Assembly: GCF_900103615.1 (NCBI RefSeq)
Contig: NZ_FNGW01000008.1
Span: forward strand, 2,678-66,677
Source: Romboutsia lituseburensis DSM 797
GTDB taxonomy: Bacteria; Bacillota; Clostridia; Peptostreptococcales; Peptostreptococcaceae
Direction of reading: 5' to 3'
DNA length: 64,000 nucleotides
The notes under the pieces are model-generated. The model was not told the origin of the DNA. It saw only the letters and a program-made list of their open reading frames with translations, and did no database searches. A program made the position numbers and the translations under genes. The first letter of the stretch is position 1, and the number at the start of each line of letters is the position of its first letter. Shown here piece after piece: positions 1 to 7,925 of this stretch.

Positions 1-177
1 TGGAAAAGTGTAAATGGAACTTGGTATTATTTAAAAAATAGCGGAGCAATGGCAACAGGATGGCAAATGATATCAGGAAAGTGGTATTATTTATATAGCA
101 GTGGCGCAATGGCTAAAAATACTGTAATTGACGGATGGAAAATAAACTCAAGTGGAGTAGCTACTAAGATAAAGTAA
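1..177 (+). CDS. C-terminal end of a cell-wall-binding (choline-binding-type) repeat protein, partial
   Basis: The frame is open from base 1 to a TAA at 175-177, so only the last 58 residues are seen and the start lies outside the window. The fragment holds two copies of the aromatic wall-binding repeat (CW_binding_1 type), with cores GTWYYLKNSGAMATGW and GKWYYLYSSGAMAKN, followed by a degenerate last repeat. Such repeats anchor secreted hydrolases or toxins to teichoic acids or other wall polymers. The catalytic part is not visible, so the enzyme type cannot be told. A good terminator follows. Confidence 0.85.
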   Translation, partial: WKSVNGTWYYLKNSGAMATGWQMISGKWYYLYSSGAMAKNTVIDGWKINSSGVATKIK

Positions 178-214
178 TTAAATGAGATAAAATAAAGTTT
201 GATAGATTAAATTT

Positions 215-254
215 ATAGCCTTAGACATTAAGTAACTTGTCTAAGGCTATTTTT
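215..254 (+). terminator. Rho-independent terminator of the wall-binding repeat gene
   Basis: A perfect 13-bp stem, ATAGCCTTAGACA (215-227) pairing with 238-250, has a 10-nt loop and is followed by TTTT. Confidence 0.85.
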
Positions 255-327
255 AGTTGTAATGATTGTATGTAGATTAACCTCAATTGATTAAACTATA
301 TTTTTTCTATAGTTAGAAAAAGTATCC

Positions 328-354
328 TTGACATTAGTCTAATTAGACTATAAT
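328..354 (+). promoter_or_regulatory. Candidate sigma-A promoter of the esterase-PadR pair
   Basis: TTGACA at 328-333 and TATAAT at 349-354 are both perfect hexamers. The spacer is only 15 bp, shorter than the optimal 17. The first operator palindrome fills the space between them. Confidence 0.65.
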
Positions 355-385
355 ATTAAAAACATATTTAGTCTAATTAGACTAA
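335..385 (+). promoter_or_regulatory. Twin palindromic operators
   Basis: The perfect palindrome TAGTCTAATTAGACTA occurs twice, at 335-350 and 369-384. The second copy extends to 18 bp (368-385). Centres are 34 bp apart. The first copy fills the spacer of the promoter and overlaps its -10; the second lies just downstream. This layout fits repression by a dimeric winged-helix regulator, and the PadR-family gene at 1348-1857 is the natural candidate (inference). Confidence 0.7.
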
Positions 386-438
386 TAGTGAATGTTATCA
401 TTTATATTTAAATGATAAATGAAAGAGAGGATGAAAAA

Positions 439-1287
439 ATGGTTAAATCATTTTTAATGTTAGGACAATCAAATATGGCGGGAAGAGGCTTTATTAATGA
501 GGTACCTCCGATTTATAATGAAAGAATAAAAATGTTACGTAATGGCAGATGGCAAATCATGACTGAGCCAATAAACTATGACCGTCCTGTTGCAGGAATA
601 AGTTTAGCTGGATCATTTGCAGATGAGTGGAGCCGTCAAAATCAAGAAAATATTATTGGATTGATACCTTGTGCTGAAGGGGGAAGTTCACTGGATGAGT
701 GGTCTGTAGATAGTGTGCTTTTTAGGCATGCAATAAGCCAAGCTAAATTTGCTATGCAAGATAGTGAGTTGTCTGGGATACTATGGCATCAAGGTGAAAG
801 TGATAGTTACAATGGTAATTATAAGATATATTATAAAAAGTTACTTTTAATTATTGAAGCTATTAGAAGAGAATTAAATGTTCCTGACATTCCAGTTATT
901 ATTGGAGGTTTAGGTGATTTTTTAGGTAAAGAAGGCTTTGGTAAAGGTTGTACTGAGTACCATCTTATTAACCAGGAGTTAGAGAAGTTTGCTTTTGAAC
1001 AAGACAATTGTTATTTTGTTACTGCAGAAGCTTTAACTTCTAATCCTGATGGGATTCATATGGATGCAATTTCTCAAAGAAAATTTGGTTTGAGATATTT
1101 TGAAGCTTTCTCTAAGAAACAGCATGTATTAAAACCATTAGTTAATGAAGATGAGTTATTAGATTTAAATTATTCAAGAACACATACTAAGTCAGAAAAG
1201 ATATATATGCAAAGTATGGATTTTGCATTAGGGAAAATGTCATATGATGAATTTATATATCAAGTTACTAGAATTAATAATAATTAA
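439..1287 (+). CDS. SGNH-type carbohydrate acetylesterase (sialate O-acetylesterase/SASA family)
   Basis: The 282-residue product has the block pattern of the SASA/CE6-like esterases: nucleophile block MLGQSNMAGRG (Ser11), WHQGESDS at about 116-123, and DGIHMD at about 204-209 carrying the catalytic His. Family members remove O-acetyl groups from sialic acid or plant and wall polysaccharides; the substrate here is unknown. No signal peptide is seen, so the enzyme is probably cytoplasmic. An in-frame ATG at 412 has no ribosome site, whereas AGAGG (426-430) lies 8 bases before ATG 439, so 439 is chosen. A padR gene follows 60 bases later, probably in one transcript. Confidence 0.8.
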   Translation: MVKSFLMLGQSNMAGRGFINEVPPIYNERIKMLRNGRWQIMTEPINYDRPVAGISLAGSFADEWSRQNQENIIGLIPCAEGGSSLDEWSVDSVLFRHAISQAKFAMQDSELSGILWHQGESDSYNGNYKIYYKKLLLIIEAIRRELNVPDIPVIIGGLGDFLGKEGFGKGCTEYHLINQELEKFAFEQDNCYFVTAEALTSNPDGIHMDAISQRKFGLRYFEAFSKKQHVLKPLVNEDELLDLNYSRTHTKSEKIYMQSMDFALGKMSYDEFIYQVTRINNN

Positions 1288-1347
1288 ATTTTATAATTAT
1301 GAAATAACTATTAATATAAATTTGAAAAATACAAAGGAGATGTTTTT

Positions 1348-1857
1348 TTGATACCACTATTAATTTTAGGTCTATTAAAACAAAATCCAGGCTCTTATGG
1401 ATATGAATTATTAGCATTAATGGAAGAAAGGCACTATAAATATATAGTGAGTTTTACTAAAGGATCATTTTATTATAATCTTCAAAAACTAGAAGAAAAA
1501 AATTTTATTAAAAGAATTGATCAATCAGATAATACTAGAGAAACACATAATTATATTATCACTGAACTAGGAAATAAAGAATTTGAAAAATTGGTGTATA
1601 AGTATGGCTCTAAAACTGAGTATGTGAATTTATCTTTTTATTCAGCAATGTTATTTACTGATGAGTATGGAAGTGATGATCTGAAAAAGCTGATAGAAAT
1701 ACAAATAGAAGAAACTAATAAGAAAATTTTCTTATTAGAAAAATCTCTTGAAGAGGATAATACTATTCCTACTTATTTTAGAAAGATGATGGAAAATTCT
1801 CGTTCTCATCATTTGGTAAATGTTAGATGGTTTGAAGAATTATTAGAGAGCTTATAG
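1348..1857 (+). CDS. PadR-family transcriptional regulator
   Basis: This 169-residue protein begins with the PadR winged-helix pattern (IPLLILGLLKQNPGSYGYEL, then SFYYNLQKLEEKNFIKR) and ends in a helical dimerisation region. The start is TTG at 1348, 8 bases after AAGGAG (1334-1339); the ATG at 1340 runs straight into a stop. PadR proteins repress transcription as dimers until a small ligand binds. The gene sits directly behind the esterase and probably controls the pair through the twin palindromes at 335-385 (inference). Confidence 0.85.
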   Translation: MIPLLILGLLKQNPGSYGYELLALMEERHYKYIVSFTKGSFYYNLQKLEEKNFIKRIDQSDNTRETHNYIITELGNKEFEKLVYKYGSKTEYVNLSFYSAMLFTDEYGSDDLKKLIEIQIEETNKKIFLLEKSLEEDNTIPTYFRKMMENSRSHHLVNVRWFEELLESL

Positions 1858-1981
1858 AAACACAAAAAGAAGGTATTCAAATATAAAAAGAAGAATATAT
1901 ATATAAACTAGGTTAGCAAGTTATACATTAATAGAGTGACATTAGATAAACAATTTTAAAATCTAAGGGAGATTAAAAATA

Positions 1982-2170
1982 ATGAAAACTTTAAAACTAG
2001 ATAACGATCAAATAAGCTTAATAAAAAAATCAATAAATCAATACAGTAAAGAAATAGAAACTGAGTACTTAAGATTAGTAAATACATCAATTACACCAGA
2101 ACAAAGAAAAGAGCATACACAACAAAGAGAATTAATTGATGGATTAGTTGCTAAATTGGATAAAAAATAA
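1982..2170 (+). CDS. Small hypothetical helical protein
   Basis: This 62-residue, highly charged and predicted all-helical protein has no recognised domain, cysteine cluster, membrane segment or signal peptide. AAGGGAGA about 10 bases upstream is a good ribosome site. The reading frame has codon use like its neighbours, and a clean terminator follows at 2257, which supports a real gene. It could be a small regulatory or structural protein; I do not recognise the family. Confidence 0.55.
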   Translation: MKTLKLDNDQISLIKKSINQYSKEIETEYLRLVNTSITPEQRKEHTQQRELIDGLVAKLDKK

Positions 2171-2256
2171 TATTAATTAGAAAAAATTTATAACTCTAAT
2201 TTAAAATAAATCATGGTTATTAGTGCTGTGATTAATATTTAAGATTGAAATTCAAA

Positions 2257-2286
2257 AAAATACTGACACTTGTCAGTATTTTTTTA
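2257..2286 (+). terminator. Rho-independent terminator
   Basis: AATACTGACA (2259-2268) pairs perfectly with TGTCAGTATT (2271-2280) and is followed by a T run. It closes the small gene at 1982. Confidence 0.85.
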
Positions 2287-2356
2287 TGTTAATAAAGTTA
2301 AATTTATTTTTAAAAGACAAAATAAAATAAAATTTTACAAAAAACGACAATAATCA

Positions 2357-2384
2357 TTGCATATTAAAATTTATTGTATATAAT
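2357..2384 (+). promoter_or_regulatory. Candidate promoter of the CWB2 surface protein
   Basis: TTGCAT (2357-2362), a 16-bp spacer and TATAAT (2379-2384) lie 60 bases before the ATG at 2445. Confidence 0.55.
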
Positions 2385-2444
2385 ATCCATATGGATTCAA
2401 TAAATTAATTATATTTAATTTATTATAAATAGAGGGAGATCAAC

Positions 2445-4451
2445 ATGAAAAAACATAATAAAAATATAGGTATTATATTATCTGCAGCAGTAATAGTTGC
2501 TAATTCACAAATTACAACGCTATCATATGCATTAGAACCTAATACAAATCAAACTAAACTAGAAAAAAATATAGAAGAATACATGCCACAGATTTCTGAT
2601 GATACAAAATCAGAGTCAGTGGAAGTAACAAATAGAACAGAATTGGAATCAGCATTCAAAGATGAAAATGTGAAAGTAATAGATATAAAAAATGATATAG
2701 ACTTACCTGAATCGGATGTCATATATATAAGAGGAAATGGAAAAGAAATAAGAGGAAATGGTAACGAAATAAGAACAGTTAAAACTCGAGAATATTATTT
2801 TGTAGAATCATCACGTATATATGTAGAGACAGATACGAAAATAGATAATTTAAAACTGAATAAAGTTCAGATGAGGGTAGAAGATCATGAAATAAGCTTA
2901 GATGTAGTAAATAATAGTGAAATAAACAATGGCGGCATTCTTTATTGGGGAGATGTTACATTAAAACATATAAAAGTAAATAATGGATCAATATATGGTT
3001 ATGGAAATATGGTTGTGGACTCAAATACAATGAAAAATACTACAATAGAATATATTGGAGATGAAGGAAAAACATTAAAAATAATAGATACCGAAATGAA
3101 TGGTAAAGGTCATCGTACTGCACCTATATTTATACAATCAGGAAATATCGAATTAGAAAATGTAAAAATAGCAAATCCAGGAGACTATGCAATATATACA
3201 ATGCAAAGAGAGGGCAGAGGGAAAAAAGAAACTAATATAAGAATAAAAGGAACCTTAGAGATAGATGGTGCGAAAAAAGATGCAATATTTTTAACAAGAG
3301 ATCATGATTGGAACCCAGACAATCCATCAGAACCATATTTTGCTCCATTAGAGTTACATATAGACGGAGATATAAAGCAAAAAGGAGATACATACACAAT
3401 AAAGGCGCAAGAAGGACCATATATTAATATATATTATGATGAAAGTAAAATAAAAAAAGTAATTGAAAAATGGTCATATATACATTATAGTACAAAAAAT
3501 AGAGAAGGAAATGAACCACAATCCATTGTACATACAAATAAATTAATTGGAGAAGACAGATATCAAACTGCTATAAAAATAAGTAAGGATAGATCTGGTG
3601 AATCTAAGGACGAAGAGTGGATAGGAGCTCGAAATGTAATAGTAGTAAACTCAAATTCTATGGTAGACGCACTTAGCGCAGCACCTTTTGCATGGGATAA
3701 AAGTTCACCCATACTTCTAACAGAAAAAAACAAATTAAACAGTGAGACTAAAAAAGAAATATCAAGGCTTAGACCAGATGATGTTTATGTGATAGGTGGG
3801 GAAAATTCTGTATCAGACTCAGTTGTAAATGAATTAAAATCGATGGATCTTTATGTAGAGAGAATAAGTGGAAATGATAGATATGAGACATCTTTAGAAA
3901 TAGCTAAAAAACTAGGCCGTGTTTCACAAATAGCAGTTGTAAATGGAGTAACTGGAATTCCTGATGCAGTAAGTATTGCACCAGTTGCAGCTGATAACAA
4001 TATGCCAATAGTATTAGCATCACCAAATGAAGGAACTAAATTATTTGATCAATACATAAAAGAAAATGTTATAAAAAAGTCTTATGTTATTGGAAATAAA
4101 GCGGCTATATCAGATGAAATAGCTAATAAACTTCCAAACGCAGAAAGAATAGGTGGAATAAATAGAAATGAAACTAATGCAGCTATACTAGAAAAATTTT
4201 ATACAGATACAAAGTTAGATAATATATTTGTTGTTAAAGATGGAATGAAGAAACAAGATGATTTAATAGATGCACTAGCAGTAAGTACATTAACATTTTC
4301 AGGACAATCTCCTGTAGTTATAGTAGGAAATGACTTAAGTAATAAGCAAGAGAGTTTATTATCTAAAAAACATCCTATGGAAATAACTCAGGTTGGTGGA
4401 AATGGAAATGAAAATGCATTTAATAAGTTGATAAATATGTTTAAGAATTAA
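2445..4451 (+). CDS. Secreted cell-surface protein with three CWB2 wall-binding repeats
   Basis: The 668-residue protein starts with a signal peptide (KKHNKN, then a hydrophobic stretch, cleavage near residue 30). Residues about 60-350 are rich in short beta-strand-like segments (NRTELESAFKDENVKVIDIK and many I/V-N-N steps) that resemble right-handed beta-helix or pectate-lyase-like adhesive modules. The C-terminal half holds three CWB2 repeats, with cores LIGEDRYQTA (about 366), RISGNDRYET (about 471) and RIGGINRNET (about 566). Known CWB2 triplets anchor S-layer-type proteins non-covalently to an anionic wall polymer. The ribosome site is AGAGGGAG. The role of the N-terminal half, adhesin or enzyme, is not clear. 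Confidence 0.88.
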   Translation: MKKHNKNIGIILSAAVIVANSQITTLSYALEPNTNQTKLEKNIEEYMPQISDDTKSESVEVTNRTELESAFKDENVKVIDIKNDIDLPESDVIYIRGNGKEIRGNGNEIRTVKTREYYFVESSRIYVETDTKIDNLKLNKVQMRVEDHEISLDVVNNSEINNGGILYWGDVTLKHIKVNNGSIYGYGNMVVDSNTMKNTTIEYIGDEGKTLKIIDTEMNGKGHRTAPIFIQSGNIELENVKIANPGDYAIYTMQREGRGKKETNIRIKGTLEIDGAKKDAIFLTRDHDWNPDNPSEPYFAPLELHIDGDIKQKGDTYTIKAQEGPYINIYYDESKIKKVIEKWSYIHYSTKNREGNEPQSIVHTNKLIGEDRYQTAIKISKDRSGESKDEEWIGARNVIVVNSNSMVDALSAAPFAWDKSSPILLTEKNKLNSETKKEISRLRPDDVYVIGGENSVSDSVVNELKSMDLYVERISGNDRYETSLEIAKKLGRVSQIAVVNGVTGIPDAVSIAPVAADNNMPIVLASPNEGTKLFDQYIKENVIKKSYVIGNKAAISDEIANKLPNAERIGGINRNETNAAILEKFYTDTKLDNIFVVKDGMKKQDDLIDALAVSTLTFSGQSPVVIVGNDLSNKQESLLSKKHPMEITQVGGNGNENAFNKLINMFKN

Positions 4452-4461
4452 CTTTAAGATA

Positions 4462-4490
4462 TTGACAAAAATAAACAGTAGAACTATAAT
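4462..4490 (+). promoter_or_regulatory. Perfect consensus sigma-A promoter
   Basis: TTGACA (4462-4467), a 17-bp spacer and TATAAT (4485-4490) match the consensus exactly. It starts 11 bases after the surface-protein stop and drives the small leader ORF at 4522. Confidence 0.8.
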
Positions 4491-4521
4491 AAATAATAAT
4501 TTAAAGAATGGAGGAAATATT

Positions 4522-4599
4522 ATGAAAATTACAAATTCAAAAACAACAATAACATCACAATTTAATAGAGTACTCTTGTTAGTAGCCGACTTAATATAG
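4522..4599 (+). CDS. Putative 25-residue leader or small peptide
   Basis: The ORF has an ATG 7 bases after GGAGG (4510-4514) and sits about 25 bases downstream of the expected start of the perfect promoter at 4462. The peptide begins MKITNSKTTITSQFN and ends in a short hydrophobic segment, VLLLVADLI. It is followed by a terminator-like hairpin and three further hairpins before the NSS transporter gene. It could be an attenuation leader, a small membrane peptide or a chance ORF on a regulatory RNA. The promoter plus ribosome site makes transcription and translation likely. Confidence 0.5.
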   Translation: MKITNSKTTITSQFNRVLLLVADLI

Positions 4600-4636
4600 C
4601 AATTGTGTTTATTGATATATAAATTTATATTTATTA

Positions 4637-4694
4637 CTGTCATAGATGCAATTGCTACATTAGATGATTGTATCTATGACGGCTAATTTTTATT
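4637..4694 (+). terminator. Hairpin with T-rich tail after the leader ORF
   Basis: GTCATAGATGCAAT (4639-4652) pairs with ATTGTATCTATGAC (4667-4680) with one G-U pair. GGCTAATTTTTATTTT follows. Confidence 0.6.
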
Positions 4695-4704
4695 TTACAT
4701 AAAG

Positions 4705-4836
4705 TAAGCCTCATAGAATTATTATGAGGCTATTATTATATTATTTTTGATAAAATAAGCCTCATAGATTAATATGGGGCTTTAATTATATCCTAGGTGT
4801 AAAGCTCTATATATAACTATGGGGCTTTTATTTTAT
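4705..4836 (+). repeat. Three tandem degenerate hairpins upstream of the NSS transporter
   Basis: Three related stem-loops follow one another: AGCCTCAT/ATGAGGCT (4707-4731), AAGCCTCATA/TATGGGGCTT (4757-4782) and AAAGCTCTAT/ATGGGGCTTT (4801-4828). Each is followed by an AT-rich tail, the last by TATTTTAT. They look like diverged copies of one roughly 45-50 bp unit. They could be stacked terminators or alternative attenuation structures between the leader ORF and the transporter. Confidence 0.6.
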
Positions 4837-4921
4837 ATTACAGCAAAACTTTAGCAATGGACCTGTATAGGCTGTTGACCAGCTAGTTATGCTAAATAAA
4901 ATTAACTTAGGAGGAAATAAA

Positions 4922-6430
4922 ATGCAAGAAAACAGAGAACAATGGGCAACTAAGATTGGATTTATACTTGCTGCAATTGGATCAGCAGTAGGTTTAGGTA
5001 ATATATGGAGATTTCCTTATGTAGTATATTCAAATGGAGGTGGTGCATTTTTAATACCATATCTATGTGCAATATTCACAGCAGGAATACCACTTTTAAT
5101 ATTAGAATATGGAATGGGACACAAGTTTAAGGGTTCAACGCCACTTTCGCTAGCAAGAGCAAATAAAAAATTTGAATGGATAGGGTGGTGGCCTATAATT
5201 AGTTCATCTGTTATATTATGTTATTACTCAATGATATTAAGTTGGACAATTAAATATATGACTATGAGCTTTACTAAAGCTTGGGGTCAAGATTCTAATT
5301 CATTTTTTTATAATGATTTCTTAAAATTATCAGATTCACCTCTTAATTTTGGGTCAATAGTTTGGCCTATATTAATAGGTATTGCGATAATATGGATTAT
5401 AAATTGGTTTATATGTTATAAGGGAATTAAATCAGGAATAGAAAAAACTAGCAAGATATTATTACCATCTCTATTAGTGATAATGATAATAATTGTTTTA
5501 AGAGGTATTACTTTAGAAGGTGCAAGTGTTGGATTAAATATATTATTTACACCAGATTGGGATAAGGTAAAAAATCCTCAAGTTTGGATAGCTGCATATG
5601 GACAAGTATTTTTCTCATTAAGTATAGGTACTGGCATAATGATGACGTATTCAAGCTATCTACCTAAAAAGACGGATATAAATAACAGTGCATTTATGAC
5701 TGCATTTGCAAATTGTGGATTTGAATTCTTATCAGCTATAGGTGTATTTGCAATACTTGGAGTAATGGCTACAAGTCAAGGCGTACCTATGGAAGAAGTT
5801 GTTACAGGAGGAATTGGGCTAGCATTTATAGCTTTTCCTAAAGTATTTACAATAATGGGGGTATGGGGCAATATATTAGGTGTTTTATTTTTCTCATCTC
5901 TAGTATTTGCAGGTATAACGTCATCAGTTTCTTTAGTAGAAGCAATATCATCAGCTATAATAGATAAGTTTGGTGGAGAGCGAAAGAAAGTTGTTACATA
6001 TATGTGTTTAATAGGATTTACTACAAGTATAGTATTTGCAAGTAATGCAGGTTTATATTTACTTGATATTATGGATAACTTTATAAATAATTATGGAATA
6101 GTTGTAGTTGGACTATTAGAAGCTTTTGTTATGGGATGGATAATTAAGCCTAAAGTTATAAGAGAACATACAAATAAGATATCTTATTTTAAAATAGGTA
6201 AGTGGTGGGATGTAATTATAAAATATGTAACGCCTACTTTATTAACAATAATATTAGTTCAAAGTCTTATAAATGAGTTTAAAAATCCTTATGGAGGTTA
6301 TGATTTAGTATCTTTATTACTGTATGGATGGGCTATTATAGCACTTGGAATTATAGGTGGGTTATTAATTAGCAAAAAAACTTGGAAAAATAGTAGAGTA
6401 GATAATATAAGTAGCGAGGAGATAGTGTAA
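4922..6430 (+). CDS. Neurotransmitter:sodium symporter (NSS) family amino-acid transporter
   Basis: The 502-residue, about 12-segment membrane protein opens with the NSS signature: WATKIGFILAAIGSAVGLG, then NIWRFPYVVYSNGGGAFLIPY. These unwound-helix residues bind Na+ and substrate. Bacterial members import amino acids such as Met, Ala, Trp, Tyr or Leu with sodium. ATG 4922 is preceded by TAGGAGG (4908-4914), while the in-frame ATG at 4889 has no ribosome site. The next gene starts on the very next base and encodes a MetS-type small subunit, so a MetP-like methionine/alanine importer is the best guess; the substrate is inferred. Confidence 0.85.
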   Translation: MQENREQWATKIGFILAAIGSAVGLGNIWRFPYVVYSNGGGAFLIPYLCAIFTAGIPLLILEYGMGHKFKGSTPLSLARANKKFEWIGWWPIISSSVILCYYSMILSWTIKYMTMSFTKAWGQDSNSFFYNDFLKLSDSPLNFGSIVWPILIGIAIIWIINWFICYKGIKSGIEKTSKILLPSLLVIMIIIVLRGITLEGASVGLNILFTPDWDKVKNPQVWIAAYGQVFFSLSIGTGIMMTYSSYLPKKTDINNSAFMTAFANCGFEFLSAIGVFAILGVMATSQGVPMEEVVTGGIGLAFIAFPKVFTIMGVWGNILGVLFFSSLVFAGITSSVSLVEAISSAIIDKFGGERKKVVTYMCLIGFTTSIVFASNAGLYLLDIMDNFINNYGIVVVGLLEAFVMGWIIKPKVIREHTNKISYFKIGKWWDVIIKYVTPTLLTIILVQSLINEFKNPYGGYDLVSLLLYGWAIIALGIIGGLLISKKTWKNSRVDNISSEEIV

Positions 6431-6538
6431 ATGACAAGTATATCAATAGTATTTTTTTTATTAGGAGCAACAATTCTTTGGGGTGGATTTATGGTGACTT
6501 TAGCTATAACTATTAAGAATGAAAGAAAGACAAATTAA
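6431..6538 (+). CDS. metS: MetS-type small subunit of the NSS transporter
   Basis: This 35-residue single-span peptide (MTSISIVFFLLGATILWGGF, then a short charged tail ending KNERKTN) begins immediately after the transporter stop codon, with zero spacing. The length, one transmembrane helix with a WGG motif and position match the family of short NSS partner subunits first described as MetS in the corynebacterial MetPS methionine/alanine importer. The GAGGAG at 6416-6421 within the upstream gene serves as ribosome site. The family assignment is by pattern recall only. Confidence 0.75.
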   Translation: MTSISIVFFLLGATILWGGFMVTLAITIKNERKTN

Positions 6539-6559
6539 GCAAATATCCTATAAATACAT

Positions 6560-6588
6560 TTGACAAAAAACTTTAATAGGATTAAAAT
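6560..6588 (+). promoter_or_regulatory. Promoter of the deaminase gene
   Basis: TTGACA (6560-6565), a 17-bp spacer and TAAAAT (6583-6588). The TTG that would give a longer protein is part of this -35 box, which argues against using it as a start codon. Confidence 0.7.
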
Positions 6589-6622
6589 TCTAATCTATAC
6601 AATTAAAGAACAAGAGGTATTT

Positions 6623-7756
6623 ATGACGGAAATTTGTAATAAATCAAATAATAGAAAAAAACAAAGATTAAAAATTAATAACATAAATGATTTTAAAGAT
6701 GCATTAAGAAAAGAAGGATATAAAGAAATTAATTTAGAGGATACAAAATTTAAAGAAAATATAGCTAAAACTTTTAATATAGATAATTCAGTAATAGACA
6801 TTATGTATGACTCTATAGGTAATAATGAAATTACCTATAGAGCAAATACTGTTAAAGATTTTATAGAGTATATGTCAAACATAAAATCATTTCAAAATGA
6901 GCATATTAAGCTAAGCAAAAAGATAAAAAAAATAAGTAAATTAAACATATCTAGAGTTGAGTATGAAAGAGTTACAAGTACTCAAGACAATGTTGATCAT
7001 ATGTTAAATGATATAGAAAAAATAAAAAATACCGTATCTAAAAGAATAAGCCCAAAAGATATTTATAGATTAGAAAAATTAGAAAAAAAATTAGATAAAG
7101 ATTATATTTACACAAAAGATATTGAGCTTCTAAAAAAGATGATTGGTACAGGAAGTAAAAATACTTCAGAGGTGTACAACCATGATACTAAAACTAAAAC
7201 AATATCAATAGAGATACCTGATGAGATGAACTATGAATATATCCCAGCTAAGTTAGGTAGTATAGAATATCATCATCATATAAAAAACAATATACCTAGA
7301 ATGAAACGATTAAGAAGAAATATCCATAAATATATGATAGTTAATGAAGATGACGATAAAATATTTAATATAAATCAAACTAAAACTCTACAAGATACAA
7401 TAAACATTGCTATAGCTATATATGACAATAAAGAATTCAAGGCAATAAGTGGTAGCAATGATGTAGTTGAATTTTGTACTGCACCAAAGGACGAGGATGC
7501 AAATTTTAAAAGTAGCAAAGTTAATAAGTTAGGAAAGTTAGGTATAGGATACAATCGAGTAAATGATAGTGAAAAAAAGATATTTGAAGAAATTCACAAT
7601 CAAATAGAATCAGGATTAGTTAAAGATCATGGAGATCTTACATTGTACAGTAAATGGGAGCCATGCCCAAGTTGTTATCATGTAATTAGCCAGTTTTGTG
7701 AAAAGCATAAAAATATAAATGTACAGGTTAAATATAGCAAAGAATATGGAGAATAA
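6623..7756 (+). CDS. Toxin-type nucleic-acid/nucleoside deaminase (BURPS668_1122-like)
   Basis: The 377-residue protein has a lysine-rich helical N-terminal part (about 1-220). Its C-terminal domain carries a deaminase-fold zinc signature: D315-S-E317 in NDSEKKIFEEI, and C348-P-S-C351 in EPCPSCYHVISQF, with an LYSKWEPC beta-strand between them. The Asp in place of the usual His and the PCxSCxxVIxQF pattern recall the BURPS668_1122 deaminase family seen at the C-termini of polymorphic toxins. No signal peptide, secretion domain or obvious immunity gene is adjacent. The start is ATG 6623 with AGAGG 5 bases upstream. Target (DNA, RNA or free base) is unknown. Confidence 0.7.
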   Translation: MTEICNKSNNRKKQRLKINNINDFKDALRKEGYKEINLEDTKFKENIAKTFNIDNSVIDIMYDSIGNNEITYRANTVKDFIEYMSNIKSFQNEHIKLSKKIKKISKLNISRVEYERVTSTQDNVDHMLNDIEKIKNTVSKRISPKDIYRLEKLEKKLDKDYIYTKDIELLKKMIGTGSKNTSEVYNHDTKTKTISIEIPDEMNYEYIPAKLGSIEYHHHIKNNIPRMKRLRRNIHKYMIVNEDDDKIFNINQTKTLQDTINIAIAIYDNKEFKAISGSNDVVEFCTAPKDEDANFKSSKVNKLGKLGIGYNRVNDSEKKIFEEIHNQIESGLVKDHGDLTLYSKWEPCPSCYHVISQFCEKHKNINVQVKYSKEYGE

Positions 7757-7828
7757 AAACTAAATACTTAAGTGGCAAATAATAAATATATCCTTATTTA
7801 AAAAAATATAGTGTATAATATAAAAGAT

Positions 7829-7875
7829 AAGCACTTTTATGTTTAGAGATTAACTGGCATTAAAAGTGTTTTTTA
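7829..7875 (+). terminator. Terminator or leader attenuator before the helicases
   Basis: CACTTTTA (7832-7839) pairs with TAAAAGTG (7861-7868) and is followed by a T run. A TATAAT at 7814-7819 lies just upstream, so the hairpin may sit in the 5' leader of the helicase transcript instead of ending the deaminase gene. Confidence 0.5.
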
Positions 7876-7925
7876 TTTTGTAAATAATTTAGATTAATAT
7901 AAAAGGAAACAAAAAGGAGAAATAA

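Noticed and set aside
4359-4643. 94-residue minus-strand ORF spanning the surface-protein end and the leader region
   Set aside because: Low-complexity Ile/Phe-rich product that crosses a perfect promoter and the small ORF on the other strand; no ribosome site.
4600-4920. T-box or known riboswitch in the leader of the NSS transporter
   Set aside because: The T-box consensus (AGGGTGGNACCGCG) and the conserved blocks of S-box, lysine or glycine riboswitches were not found; only repeated hairpins are present.
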